64,000 nucleotides of DNA from Anseranas semipalmata. Lineage: Eukaryota; Chordata; Aves; Anseriformes; Anseranatidae. The notes under the pieces are model-generated. The model was not told where the DNA came from. It did no database searches and saw nothing but the letters and a program-made list of their open reading frames with translations. Positions 38,127-48,740 of this stretch are shown one piece after another. The stretch is from NCBI GenBank assembly GCA_013399115.1, contig VXAA01004051.1, positions 296,152 to 360,151 on the forward strand. The letters run 5' to 3'. Position 1 is the first letter of the stretch. Each line of letters begins with the position of its first letter. The translations under genes were made by a program, and so were the position numbers.

Positions 38127-38680
38127 GTCCTTCCAAGGATAGTATGGGCAAGTACCTAGGTCAGTGGGCACCCCCAGGGTTTTGGAACTTCATCCCAGAA
38201 CAAGTGCAGAATCCTGAAAAACTAGTAAAATATTTGGAAAAAGTATGCTGTCACCCTGGCAATTCCAGAGAGACTCGAATCACTGCTACACGCTGGGCCT
38301 GGCCGAGGCCTACGAGGCCTACCGAGCCCTGTTCAACACTACCCAGCACCCTCAAGGGGAAGAGAAGGTCTCTGGATCTGACGACAAAATGGCAGGCCCT
38401 GCAGCCACTCAGCCCCCATGATAAGCACTACAGCTCAACCAGAGAACCAACCCATGCCGGTATCAGTCACCCCCATATTCAAGAAGAAACCATGGATGCG
38501 AAAGTCTTAGTAAGGGAAGCAGCTCCTTCTAGGAGGGGAAGGAGGAAGAAGAGGACGAGGCAAGCTACCCCAAAGTAGGGCAGGAGGAGAAAGCGGCAGA
38601 TCTCACAAACGAGGCAGTAACCACCCGGTCCCTATCCCTCGGAAAAGATTTCAGCTGTCATCCAGGCGAGCACATTGTCA
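38127..38680 (+). pseudogene. Broken endogenous-retrovirus gag-like segment
   Basis: This segment, between the two LTR copies, reads as remnants of an ERVL-type gag on the plus strand. Similarity to gag is carried first in one frame (to about 38,285) and then in another, so there is at least one frameshift. Two adjacent stop codons follow near 38,418-38,423, and an imperfect 9-base duplication (gaggcctac) lies near 38,304-38,320. Gag similarity ends abruptly at about 38,680, where the inverted LTR begins. The 5' leader and primer-binding site expected after an LTR are not seen, and pol and env are absent. A 311-codon open frame at 37,643-38,578 starts inside the LTR and crosses the frameshift, so it is not a genuine protein. 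The element cannot encode a functional product. Confidence 0.7.
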
Positions 38681-38902
38681 CCTGGCTGGGCCAGCTGTCC
38701 TCATTCTGTCCCCTCCCAGTTCCTTGTGCACCCCCAGCCTCCTCACTGGCAGGGCGGTGTGAGAAGCTGGAAAGGCCTTGGCTCTCTGCAACAACTAAAA
38801 CATCAGTGTGTTATCAGCATTATTCTTATCACAAATCCAAAACATGGCACCATACCAGCTACTAGGAAGAAAATTAACTCTATCTCAGCCAAAACCAGGA
38901 CA
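38681..38902 (-). repeat. Partial LTR of the same family, inverted
   Basis: Read on the minus strand from 38,902, it begins TGtcctggttttggctgag and runs parallel to the first 220 or so bases of the forward LTR. Shared words include ttcctagtagctggta, aataatgctgataacacac and ccaaggcctttccagcttct. It lacks about 14 bases present in the forward copy near 37,710-37,724. Similarity stops around ctggcccagccagg. The two copies differ at scattered sites, so they are not identical duplicates. Confidence 0.88.
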
Positions 38903-41900
38903 GACCCATATGCTGGGCATTTTACTGATGTTAATTTGAAAGATTGTCCTTGCCTCAAGCAACTTCTAATTTACTCTTGCACTCAGGGGAACACAGAACA
39001 GAAATAGTTGCTTAGCACAGAAACTGGATTATCACAGATTCCCAATGTCATTAAATACAGTAAAACCCAGTCCATCATCATCAAGAGTAACACAGGAGAC
39101 CTGGATGCCCCAGGCAAGCTGGAAACACCACTGTGCCTTGGTGAGAAGCAGATCCTGACCTAAACAGTTTGCAGACTAAATAGGTGCAGGAACTTCTGTG
39201 ATGAGAAGAAAAGAGAGAGGAAAATACTGACTCACTCTTAAAAGTCATGAGGTTAAGAAACTTCAGCACTGAGCTAGCAGAGCATAGCACAGTGGAAGAG
39301 TTTTGCAAAGTCACCCAGATACAGCAGATCCCCAAAATTCCAGCCTGGAGGTAAAACTATAAGAGCATCCTTTGCAGACAGCACAGTGTGTGGCAGGGTG
39401 TCCAAGAAGAAAGGGTTCCAAGAGAGTTATTACAATGTCAGGTAGCTAATATGTACTAAGACAGCATTTAATTAGCATGGGCTTAATGAGCTACCACCTC
39501 CTAGCTGGATCATGGTCACTGATTATATGGATGTTCTTACTGAAACTGGGAGGTTCTGCATCTGCAAAAACTGCCTTCCCTGGGGTCTAAGCCAAGGCTT
39601 CTTACATTGCCATTAAAGCAGCCTAAGGGCTCTAGTAGCTGCCCAGTTACCAGTCTCAAGTCCTGGTCTCAGCCCTCACCTGGAAGCTGTGCTCCTTCCA
39701 ATGGAGGAAAACGGACAGGAGACCTATTTGCTTTTACCCCACTGGAGCTTGCTCCTCAGCATTGCAATGTCAACATTGTTGATTTGAATCATTAATACAT
39801 CATGCTGGGAGCTGCAGCAGGTCAAATGTGCTGCAGGATGCCTCTGGGGATGGGTTTGCTGCCCCAAGCTGTGCGGGCAGCAACAATCTCTGCTACTCCA
39901 GCCAGCCTCAGCAGGGAGCCCCAGTCAGTCCTAACCTGCACCCCAGCTCTTCTGGGGCTGTTGGCAGCTCCCCATGTCCCCATACACGTTGGAGGTCACC
40001 ATCTCCCAGACACTGGAGATCAGGCCCGTAACCCTAATGTTTTCTGAGGCACACAAGAAGAAAGTTTAAGAAAGTTTGGTGTTTGGAGCTCATGGAGCCA
40101 TATTTCCCCTCTTGCTCTGTGTAGTCGTAGTGTGGGGGCAACATGAGCTCTGCAGGTGAGGAATGAAGATTGTTCCCTTACCTGTGGCCAAAACAGCTTC
40201 CCTGGGGAGTGTTTTTACGATCAGGGTCATCATTTAGGTTTCATCTAGCCCCCACAAGTCCACAGAGGATATGCAAATAAACTCCTTTCAGCTCTATTGG
40301 GCATTAACAGTGTAAATCCCGGCACACAGACTAGAGCCCTCCTGCGTCCACTTTAAATGCAGTCTTAAACTATGGCCAAAATACGATGGATTTGTAGGCA
40401 GTTTCTTAAGGACGGAAGAACTGCGAGAGATTCATTACACTATGGGCTGACTGCTGATGCCTAAATTTCGCAAAACAAATGGGGTTTCCAGAAGAAGCTT
40501 AACATGAAATATGTGGTGAAGGAGCAGTACATGCTGCAGAACCTACAACAACCCTGGAGAGACAGATATGAAATGGAAATTACTGAGGCCAGCAATGGCC
40601 ATGGAAAGAATAGGGAGCAAGGAAATACCCAGCCCAGTTGGAAGAGATCTGGGATGGGGAGGAGACGAGAATATAGGATCCCAAATAAGAGGAGTTGAGT
40701 TCCTTCACTTCCTTTCTAGGGCAGCTCTCATTATAACCTGTGCAACTCAAGAGATAAGCTCCTTGTGATGGATGTTGGTGATTTGGGCATTAGATTTATA
40801 GCCTGTTTTACAGGAATGGGAGTCTGGAGACCTGGATTCTTGTATCTCAACTGCTATCAATTTCTGGCATAACCTTAGTGAGTCATACAGAACAGACTTT
40901 TCACGTGTGGCAGCCTGAAGTTTGGTTCACAACCCCATGGTCAGCCTCACAGCAAATCCCTCCTGCAACCTATAAGAGCCACGCTGTAAACTGGGAAGGT
41001 GGCTTTGATTCTGTGAATCTCAGTTTCCTAAAATGTTGCTAAAGTTATTATCTTTCCACAGGGTCCTTTCAGGGGTTCAGCTTATTCATGCTCACAAAGA
41101 ATGACAAATACAGAGATAGAAGAGGTATGGAAAAACAACCCAGATAAAAGCATTATCTGAAAACTGCTCCACCTCCTCAACAAGTGGAGCTCTATAGACA
41201 TATGATCCTGTAAAGACTAGGGCTTATTAAACTTTTTCAAAGCGAAGAGCAATGGAAATAATTGTTTTCATTACCTCTCCCCCAATCCTTCAGACATCCA
41301 CCCCTACAAACACCTGATAGGAAAGAGAATAAATAAGTTGATCTGCTGATAATTAGAAATAGAAAACAGCAACCCTGTAGGATTATCTAGAACTACCCCA
41401 ACTAAACCCACAGAAAAAAAGGCTTATAAATACTTGATACTCATTCTGAGCATGTCATCTTATAATCTTGGGGCAGCTTACAATGTCTGCCTAAGAAGCA
41501 GCAGGCCCATGAACATCTGAATAGCAGACTAAGTTAGATGACTAAATATGGTATTTCTTGATGAACTTGGAGCACCCGCTTTGGAGTGCTTGGCCCAGGA
41601 TTGATTCCTTTTGAGAACTAGGCCTTTGATCTCACCACTAGACAAAATAATTAAAGGAACTGAAATACAATCGAGGTTTCTTTCCAGCTTAAAAAATAAT
41701 AAAAAATAAAAAATAAAAATACTTGGACATCTTTTTTGGACTCCTCAGATAAAACATCATGTAGAAAAATGACATGGTGTCTCTTGAGCTTATTCCATCA
41801 ACTCCCTTTTTTTAAGGTCACATGTGAAACTGCTCAGATTTTCTATTGGGAGGGAAAAAAATTGGAAGCATAAGGTAACACTGGGGGGTGGGGAGGAATG

Positions 41901-44812
41901 TTTGAATTTGAACCAGAGATATTCCCATCTAAGGACCATTACCTAAAATTCTCTTTCAATACTGAATGCCCCAATGAGGGATCTTGCTTTGAAAGGGGTC
42001 CTCTGCTTGGAAAGAGGGTTTTCTTTGCTGCTGCACGCACAGATCTGGTAATTTGGGTGGTGATTCATTTTTCTTGATCAGTGCTGGTCAGCCTGCTTGA
42101 TAGCACCATTTTAGTGACAAAGATGATCTGCCTCCCTTACAAAACACACAGAAGGTTTTGTGGATGGAGCAGGGGCAAGATAAGGTCTGTGTCACGAGGC
42201 TGGGGAAGGATTTGATGAGTTCCTGCTAGCTCCTGCCACCTGGCCTGAGGTTTCAGGACTAGATCAGAACAGTCCAGTGGTGCTTTTTCTCCTCCTCAGA
42301 GAGGAAGAAGAGCGGCAGCATGGTTGAGAGGGTTTACTGTGGGTCCAAAGGTGCCAGCTGGAGCCTCACTTGGATTTTATGTTACAAGCTGTCTCAAACT
42401 AAGCCAAATGGGAAAGGACACCTTGTTGTTCGGAGTGAGGATTCAAAAGCAGATGTGGCACTGCAACTTCAGTAACCTTCCTGGAGAGCTTGGGTTGGTT
42501 CTTCAGGTAGGCTACATGACTCATAAAGATTGAAAGAGTCACCTCCAGTTGTTTCAGCAGTGAACTTTGATAGCCACAGAGCAAAGGCTTAATGAACTCC
42601 CCAGTGTTACGAACAATCTTACTTTGTTTCTTGATTTAAGCTAGTTTTGCATCCTCTGATTGTAAAGCAATGTTCATAAACTGTTGCCTGGAAGTTTAGA
42701 TAAAAAGCAAGATTTACCTAAAAGGGCATTGTTTTTATCCTTCATGCTCACCTTCTATCATGAGGAATCTTTATCTCCCCACCACTTCTTTTTCTCTTGC
42801 TCCCCTTCTCTCTCCCTCAGTCTTACATTTTGAGACCCTGACAATGTAGGAAGGCAGAAGACTGGATTTCCTCGTCACTGAGCCAATTAAAATGGCTATT
42901 TTGGTGATGCTCCCAGCCTCAGATACATTGCCAGCATGAAGGCAAACCCATTGTGACCACACACTCTGTGTGAGCCCTGGTCTGGCTTCAAAACCCTTCG
43001 GAGCAAGCAAATCTCACTCCTTGCAAGCATTTCATATGACATTCTTTCATTTTACATTTTGTTCTGTGGAAGTACATTTGTTATTAATCACTGGCTTGCA
43101 CATTAGTACAGTGTTTTCTAACAGTTAAACCAGATATTCCATCCTAGCAACTCAAATTAATATTTGTTTGAATAATCTATTTAAGATGATGTCTGGCCAG
43201 TAGTGTGCTCTGGCTGGCAGCACTCTGCTCTCCCAAGCGGACGTTTTCATTTGGTTTGTTCCATATTTTCTTCCTCTGCTCTTATTTTATATCATCCCCC
43301 AAAATCTTCCACTCAAATTGCTTTCTATAGCAGTGGTTCCTCTTGCATTCAGTGCATGTAGGTCAAAGTACCTTTTTCACTGCTTGTTCTAATTGTTTTG
43401 GACAGATGGCTCAACTGAAACCAAATATTTTTGAGGAACTTATTTTTATGGAGTTCTTTTGTGTTACTTAAGATTCAAGTTTAGATATATATTTGGAGTG
43501 CAAAATACATGATATATGAAACAAAATATGCGTTTTGTATGCATATATGTGCATCCATATTTATTCTATTATTCTGCAGCTTGGACATCAACTGTGAAAT
43601 AAATCTGGCCACTGATTATACATACCATTGTACTCATATTGTTTTAAGGATTGTCTTCCAGAAGATCAAAGTCCTGCTAACTTAATTACTTTCTACCACG
43701 ATAAAAATGATAAAAAACTTTTTCAGAATAATCAGACACTTTGGGGGGATGGATATAAATTCTCTCCTGTTTTGAAAGATTTGAAGTTTGAAGCCAACTT
43801 TCACAGTTCAGACTTGTCTCTAGAAAATACAAATGAGCAGCAATTCATGTCCAGTAGCAATTTCTCCACTGAATCATACTCAGACTCTGGTCCAAAGTCC
43901 TTCTGTGTTTTGGGAAAGTATGAAGCTTTTCTGGCTTGGGTTGGCCCCAGACTGCTTTGGAAAGCAAAATTTTCAGTACTGTTCGTTTTCAGAATGTTGC
44001 ACTGGTAAAAATTCACTTTGACAACACCCCTCTGAGGTACAGGGATCAATGTAATGTGCTCTGACTTCACAAGATGCTGAGAACACAACCTATGCTGTGG
44101 GAGTCAACTTTGCCCTGTCAGCTCTGGTCCAGGCCCACAGAGAATAAATGTATGGAAAGAGGCAAGAACACAAGTTGGCGGCAGAACTTGGACAAGTCCT
44201 CCAGACCTCAGTATTTTTCAGCCCCTAAGGCACTATATGTCTTATGGGGCATTACTGCTTCTCTTTACTTGAGTACGTTTTCAGAAATCTATTTAAATCA
44301 ATGATGTTTGCAGAAAAATAGCTGTGAATAACTGCTTCCCAATGAAATGTGTACTAGGAAAATTAATATACTGTGTCATATAAAATTTTTTCCTGATCTA
44401 AAGAAGCATTTTCTCACTATGATTAAGAGACACTCATCCTTTGCCAAAAGAACTAATTGTTTTCTTATCCAGCTACAAAACAGCAGGTAAATAACAATGG
44501 TCAGTCTAAGAATTACCTCCTCACACAAGGGAAATCAAGAATTATTCTCTTAACCCATTTAAAAAATATACTCAATTGAGATAAATGGATAACTTTTCCT
44601 GAAAATTCATGCTTGAACTGATAGCCACAACAAATTCCAAGAGGAAATTTCACAAATCTTAACATCACAGATGAATTCCCTTTATTCGATGACTTTCAAA
44701 AAAGTGAGAATCCTGGAACTGATATATATTCAAAGCTTTGTATCATTTAATTTAGTCTTATAATAATTATTGAAAGAAAATGGCAGAAAACAGAAAAGTA
44801 ATCTGCCTTTCT
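38903..44812. other. Non-coding unique DNA with an AAAAAT repeat
   Basis: No gene is recognised over 5.9 kb. A T/A-rich simple repeat of AAAAAT type lies at 41,691-41,720. Bases 42,590-43,200 are repeat-poor, AT-rich and conserved-looking, with words such as aatattaattt-like and ttgtttgaataatc near 43,160. A 126-codon plus-strand frame at 43,628-44,008 has ordinary composition but no domain or splice context that I can support. Confidence 0.55.
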
Positions 44813-45352
44813 GTTGTATAACCTGGAGTATTGTGTCCAGTTCTGGGCTCCCCAGTACAAGAGGGACATAGAACTACTGGAGGGAGTTCAGAGGAGGGCT
44901 ACTAAGATGATTAGCGGACTGGAGCACCTGTCGTACAAGGACAGGCTGAAAGAACTGGGCCTGTTTAGTTTGGAAAAGAGAAGACTGAGGGGAGACCTCA
45001 TTAATGTATATAAATATCTGAGGGGAGGGTGTCGAGAGAATGGAGCCGGTCTCTTTTCAGTTGGGCCCAGTGACAGGACGAGAGGCAACAGGCACAAACT
45101 GAAGCACAGGAAGTTCCAGCTGAATATGAGGGGGCACTTCTTTATGTGAGGGTGACAGAGCACTGGAACAGGTTGCCCAGAGAGGCTGTGGAGTCTCCTT
45201 CTCTGGAGATATTCAAAACCCGCCTGGATGCCATCCTGCGCAACGTGCTCTAGGTGGTCCTGCTCAGCAGGGGGGTTGGACTGGATGATCTTCAGAGGTC
45301 CCTTCCAACCCCGCCCATTCTGTGATTCTGTGATTCTGTGATTCTCTGATAA
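44813..45352 (+). mobile_element. CR1 LINE, 5'-truncated, relatively intact 3' end
   Basis: From 44,814 a 111-codon frame encodes the C-terminal part of the CR1 ORF2 reverse-transcriptase region. Visible pieces are [20 protein letters not shown], then GVQRRATKM, then [19 protein letters not shown], and NVYKYLRGG further on. The frame stops near 45,147 in 'ttctttatgtgaggg', where a one-base deletion relative to the expected frame seems to have occurred; the coding similarity continues in another frame (acagagcactggaacagg). The 3' end is classic CR1: 'ggactggatgatcttcagaggtc', 'ccttccaaccc', then three or more TTCTGTGA-type octamers at about 45,319-45,352. Truncation at the 5' end is normal for CR1. 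It lacks the upstream reverse-transcriptase and endonuclease domains, so it is immobile. Confidence 0.95.
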
Positions 45353-48142
45353 GAGTTGCCCTATCACATTTCAGACTGGGATATTTATTCTTGGTGAAGT
45401 AGACTGTAGTATATATCCATCATACATGTATTTACATTAGCCTATGATTACATTCATCCAAACACATGCTGTACGTTAGTTGCAACAATATGGCCCTTCA
45501 CGATTATAAAGTAAAAGGCATTAATAAGCTGGCAAGATCCCTGCAGAGGCCACATGACCATCTCTTCAAAAAATCCATTGCCATGTTCTCCCAGTTACTC
45601 CAGAGAAAGCGAAAGCCTGAGTTTGACAAACCAGGAACTTGTACTCCTCTGACTTTATGGCCACACCTCCTAAAAGCTCCCTGTACACTTGGCACAAGGA
45701 ACCTTGGGCTAGCATCTTCCATGTGTTCCTCCACAGGAAGATGTTACCTCAGGAATGCACATTTTGCCCCATTAGGGATGCACAAAGAACAAAGAAAGAG
45801 GGAAAGGGAAAAGTTTCTTCCCTGTTCTACAGAACCTAAGAAATGTTGATATCTCAGAGGAACTCTCCAAAACCTACACTCCAGCTGCAAACTAACAGTT
45901 GCACCGTAACCAGGACCTGCTACAGAGGTGGTACAGAATAGAGTTAACCTCTTCTCTTCTGCTCCAAAAATGCCTGCAGATTTTGGTATTTACGGCTCAT
46001 TTGTTGAAAGTATGTATCACCCCAAAAGAAGTTGCTTCAAGCTCTCTGATAATAATATCACATTGGAAATATTCTTTTCTACTTGAGACAACACTTTTCC
46101 CACCATGACATCCTGCCATCTCAAAGTTCAGCCAGACAAAAAGGTTTTGACCAGAACAAAGATACCCATGAATGAAATGTCTTTGATGCAGAAGCCAAAG
46201 ATAACCACGAAAATCCTTTCCACGGGATGACTGAACAACTATGAAAGGACCTCATTACTCACAGAACTGAATGAGAAGTCATCCTCTTCAAACTGACCGA
46301 CCTTCGACAATTTTTGTGCATCCATGAAACTTTCACTCAATCAAAAATTGTAATAGCAAGTGGAGCAAAACTATACCGCCTAATTCCTGTCCCAGGCAAG
46401 ATTTTTCTCAGGTCAGACAAATTGGCAGGTTCTACCAGGTATTGATAGGTTGGTAGATCACTGAACACAGAACATCTTTACTAGTACATGACTGTATTTT
46501 ACATAAAGGAGAGATTTTTAAACATTTGCAATACTTCTTCATGTATAGCAGTTGGTAGGATGTAGCAATTTTACTGTTTTGTGCTTGTCTACGTGGTCTT
46601 GCCTTTGGTCTTGTGATTAGTCCAGGACAAACCCTTTCTATCTGCTCACTTCTGAAACTGAAAAGAGTTTTCAGCTAATCTTTGTACAAATCTATTGCAG
46701 TCAAATTTGCTTGGAACAAAAGCCAGTATACTATACTTTAAAAGCTCTTTTTGTCAATGACCTTGGTGTGAGAGCAATATGCTCCATTGCTATTTTTTCT
46801 CCTCTATTGTTTGTCTTGAAAAGCAGCTGGTCCTTTATGAATATCTCACTATTTGACTCAAAGGCAGAGTATTTTAACTCCCTTCAGGAGTTATTGTAAC
46901 TCCTCTTCTAGCAGACTCTTCCCTTGACCTCACTCCCACCCTTGCCACTTACAGAAGATTTCCAGAGAGGTTAGAATGGAGATTTGCAATATAATTGTTG
47001 TAAGATTTTCATTCTGCTTTACTAGATGGCAATTTCTAATTATTACTGGGGCCAAGCCGCACACAGCACTGACTGAGCTCATCAGAATCTATCGTTGATT
47101 TATGAAACTGGGGGGGAGAAAGAGGAAAGGATAATTTTTTTGTGTGTGTGAAAATCTGGAGGCTGTTTCTTTGGTGCTCTAGTTTGTTTTTAATAAAAAC
47201 TTCGGAAAGAAGGTATGGGGCAACTGTCCCCATTTTTTTGTATTAACTTTGAAAAGCTCCTGAATTTGTTAAAACCATCTCTAACACTAAGCCCTTGTAG
47301 CTCCCGTGTAAGTCCCTGGGAACTGCAAGCCCTTCCAGGACTGAACCCTCCAAATGCTGGGTCGCTGTAACTGACTTCACATACAGCCAATTCCCGAGTC
47401 TTTATCCAGGTTTTACTCAGCCTTTACTCAATCAAAGCTCCCACTTAGGGGCAGTAAATAAGGACTTTAGGAACTGGCCCAATGGATAGGTTCCACAGCA
47501 TGCAAGACAACTATTATTAAGCGTGGGCGTTAGTCAGCAATAAGCCCTCCTCCACCTCTTAAACTTTTGGTGTTCCCACAAGGAAAGCTATTGAAAGCCT
47601 GTGCTTTGTAAGTTCAATTCCCTTTGCTGGCTTATAACACAGCTGCTATATATTATCTTATACATTTGACCACAAAGGTGCATTCTATAGGCAAGATTCA
47701 TCCACTCCTGCCATCCCTTTTTATTCATTCACTGCTTTTCAGTGTAATGTTTGGGGACCCTGTTCTCAGCCACTTGTACATTTCAGCACTTGAAACACAC
47801 CAAGAGGGACAATCGCTTGACTGATATCTCCATCTTAGTATCTATACCCGTCTCTCTGTTTCTCTAGCTTTCTACCCAAGCCATTGTGTGCGCCAATTGT
47901 GCTATCATAAAGCAGAGTGTTGGGCTGTTTTGTGATGATGAAGAACCATGCAATCACAAGCTTTATTGCATACCATCCCATCCAGTGACCCCTGTTCTTA
48001 TCATGAGAGCCCATTCAAGGGGAAATTACACCAGACTTCAACGGGGAAAGTGTCCCTCTGTTTCCAGGCTATTCAGGACAAAAGGTGAGAACCACAGAAC
48101 AAGCCTCTTCTGCTTTAATTGTGAAATGTTTCAAGCAATTGG
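45353..48142. other. Non-coding unique DNA, no gene seen
   Basis: No gene, RNA or repeat family is recognised. Open frames of up to 127 codons (45,466-45,849) lie in mixed sequence without domains. A GTGTGTGTG run near 47,141-47,149 is the only simple repeat of note. Confidence 0.55.
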
Positions 48143-48187
48143 NNNNNNNNNNNNNNNNNNNNNNGTAAGGGGGATGGGGAGGGAGGG
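48143..48187 (+). other. 22-base assembly gap abutting a G-quadruplex motif
   Basis: Ns fill 48,143-48,164. Directly after come G runs at 48,169-48,173, 48,176-48,179, 48,181-48,183 and 48,185-48,187, with loops of 2, 1 and 1 bases. This is a strong G3+N1-7 motif. Structured G-rich DNA is a common cause of sequencing drop-out, so the gap may hold more G-rich repeat. Confidence 0.85.
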
Positions 48188-48299
48188 AAAAAACAAAAAA
48201 AGAAAAACTCTATTGAGATCAGGTGGTCCCATTTCCCAGAGATAAACAAGTTCAATAATATACTGGTCAACAGAGTTACCCTATCCTCAACAGGCTTTT

Positions 48300-48740
48300 G
48301 TTTTTTAAAAAAGGACTAAAATAACCACTTGGAAATGTTAAACCAAGGCATGGCATTTTAATATGAAAATGGAGGCCTAGTATATTTTTGGTCCCTCTGA
48401 CAACGATTGCCCTCAATTAGATCACTTATACTCAGTAAATTGGTTGCTGCAAGGGGTTTATGATCATAAAAATAATTCATACATGGCAAGTTGCTTTCAA
48501 ACCTAGGGTTTTTTTTGTTGGTGGTTGTGTTTTTTTCTTTGCTTTTTGCTTATTGCCATAGTAACGACAAGTGCATATTTTGGCTTGCTTCCAAAATAAT
48601 ATTCAAGAATGTTCTTTTCGTCCCTTTTTAAGAGGAATCATTATGAATATTTGAATTATATTTTCCAATTAGGTGAACTGAAGTGTTTTCCAGCAACTCT
48701 GTTTTTTTCCCCTCGTTTATAGAAAATGTGAAATTTTTAT
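48300..48740. promoter_or_regulatory. Candidate conserved regulatory element with X-box and HOX/CDX-like palindrome
   Basis: This is unique, AT-rich DNA with little simple repeat. Two strong motifs are seen. First, attgccatagtaac at 48,552-48,565 closely matches the RFX X-box (imperfect inverted repeat around a CATAG/CATGG core). Second, tttatgatcataaa at 48,457-48,470 is a perfect 14-base palindrome made of two TTTAT half sites of the HOX/CDX type. Enhancer identity is inferred from these motifs and composition and is not demonstrated. Confidence 0.4.

Noticed and set aside
37643..38578. A 311-codon open frame that looks like a large protein gene.
   Set aside because: It begins inside an LTR and crosses a frameshift in a decayed gag segment. 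It is a by-product of the retroviral relic, not a host gene.
43628..44008. A 126-codon plus-strand frame with ordinary, protein-like composition.
   Set aside because: No domain, splice junction or repeat similarity was recognised, and a competing frame is open on the other strand.
44888..45367. A 159-codon minus-strand open frame.
   Set aside because: It is the antisense of the CR1 3' region; the sense strand carries the recognisable reverse-transcriptase residues.
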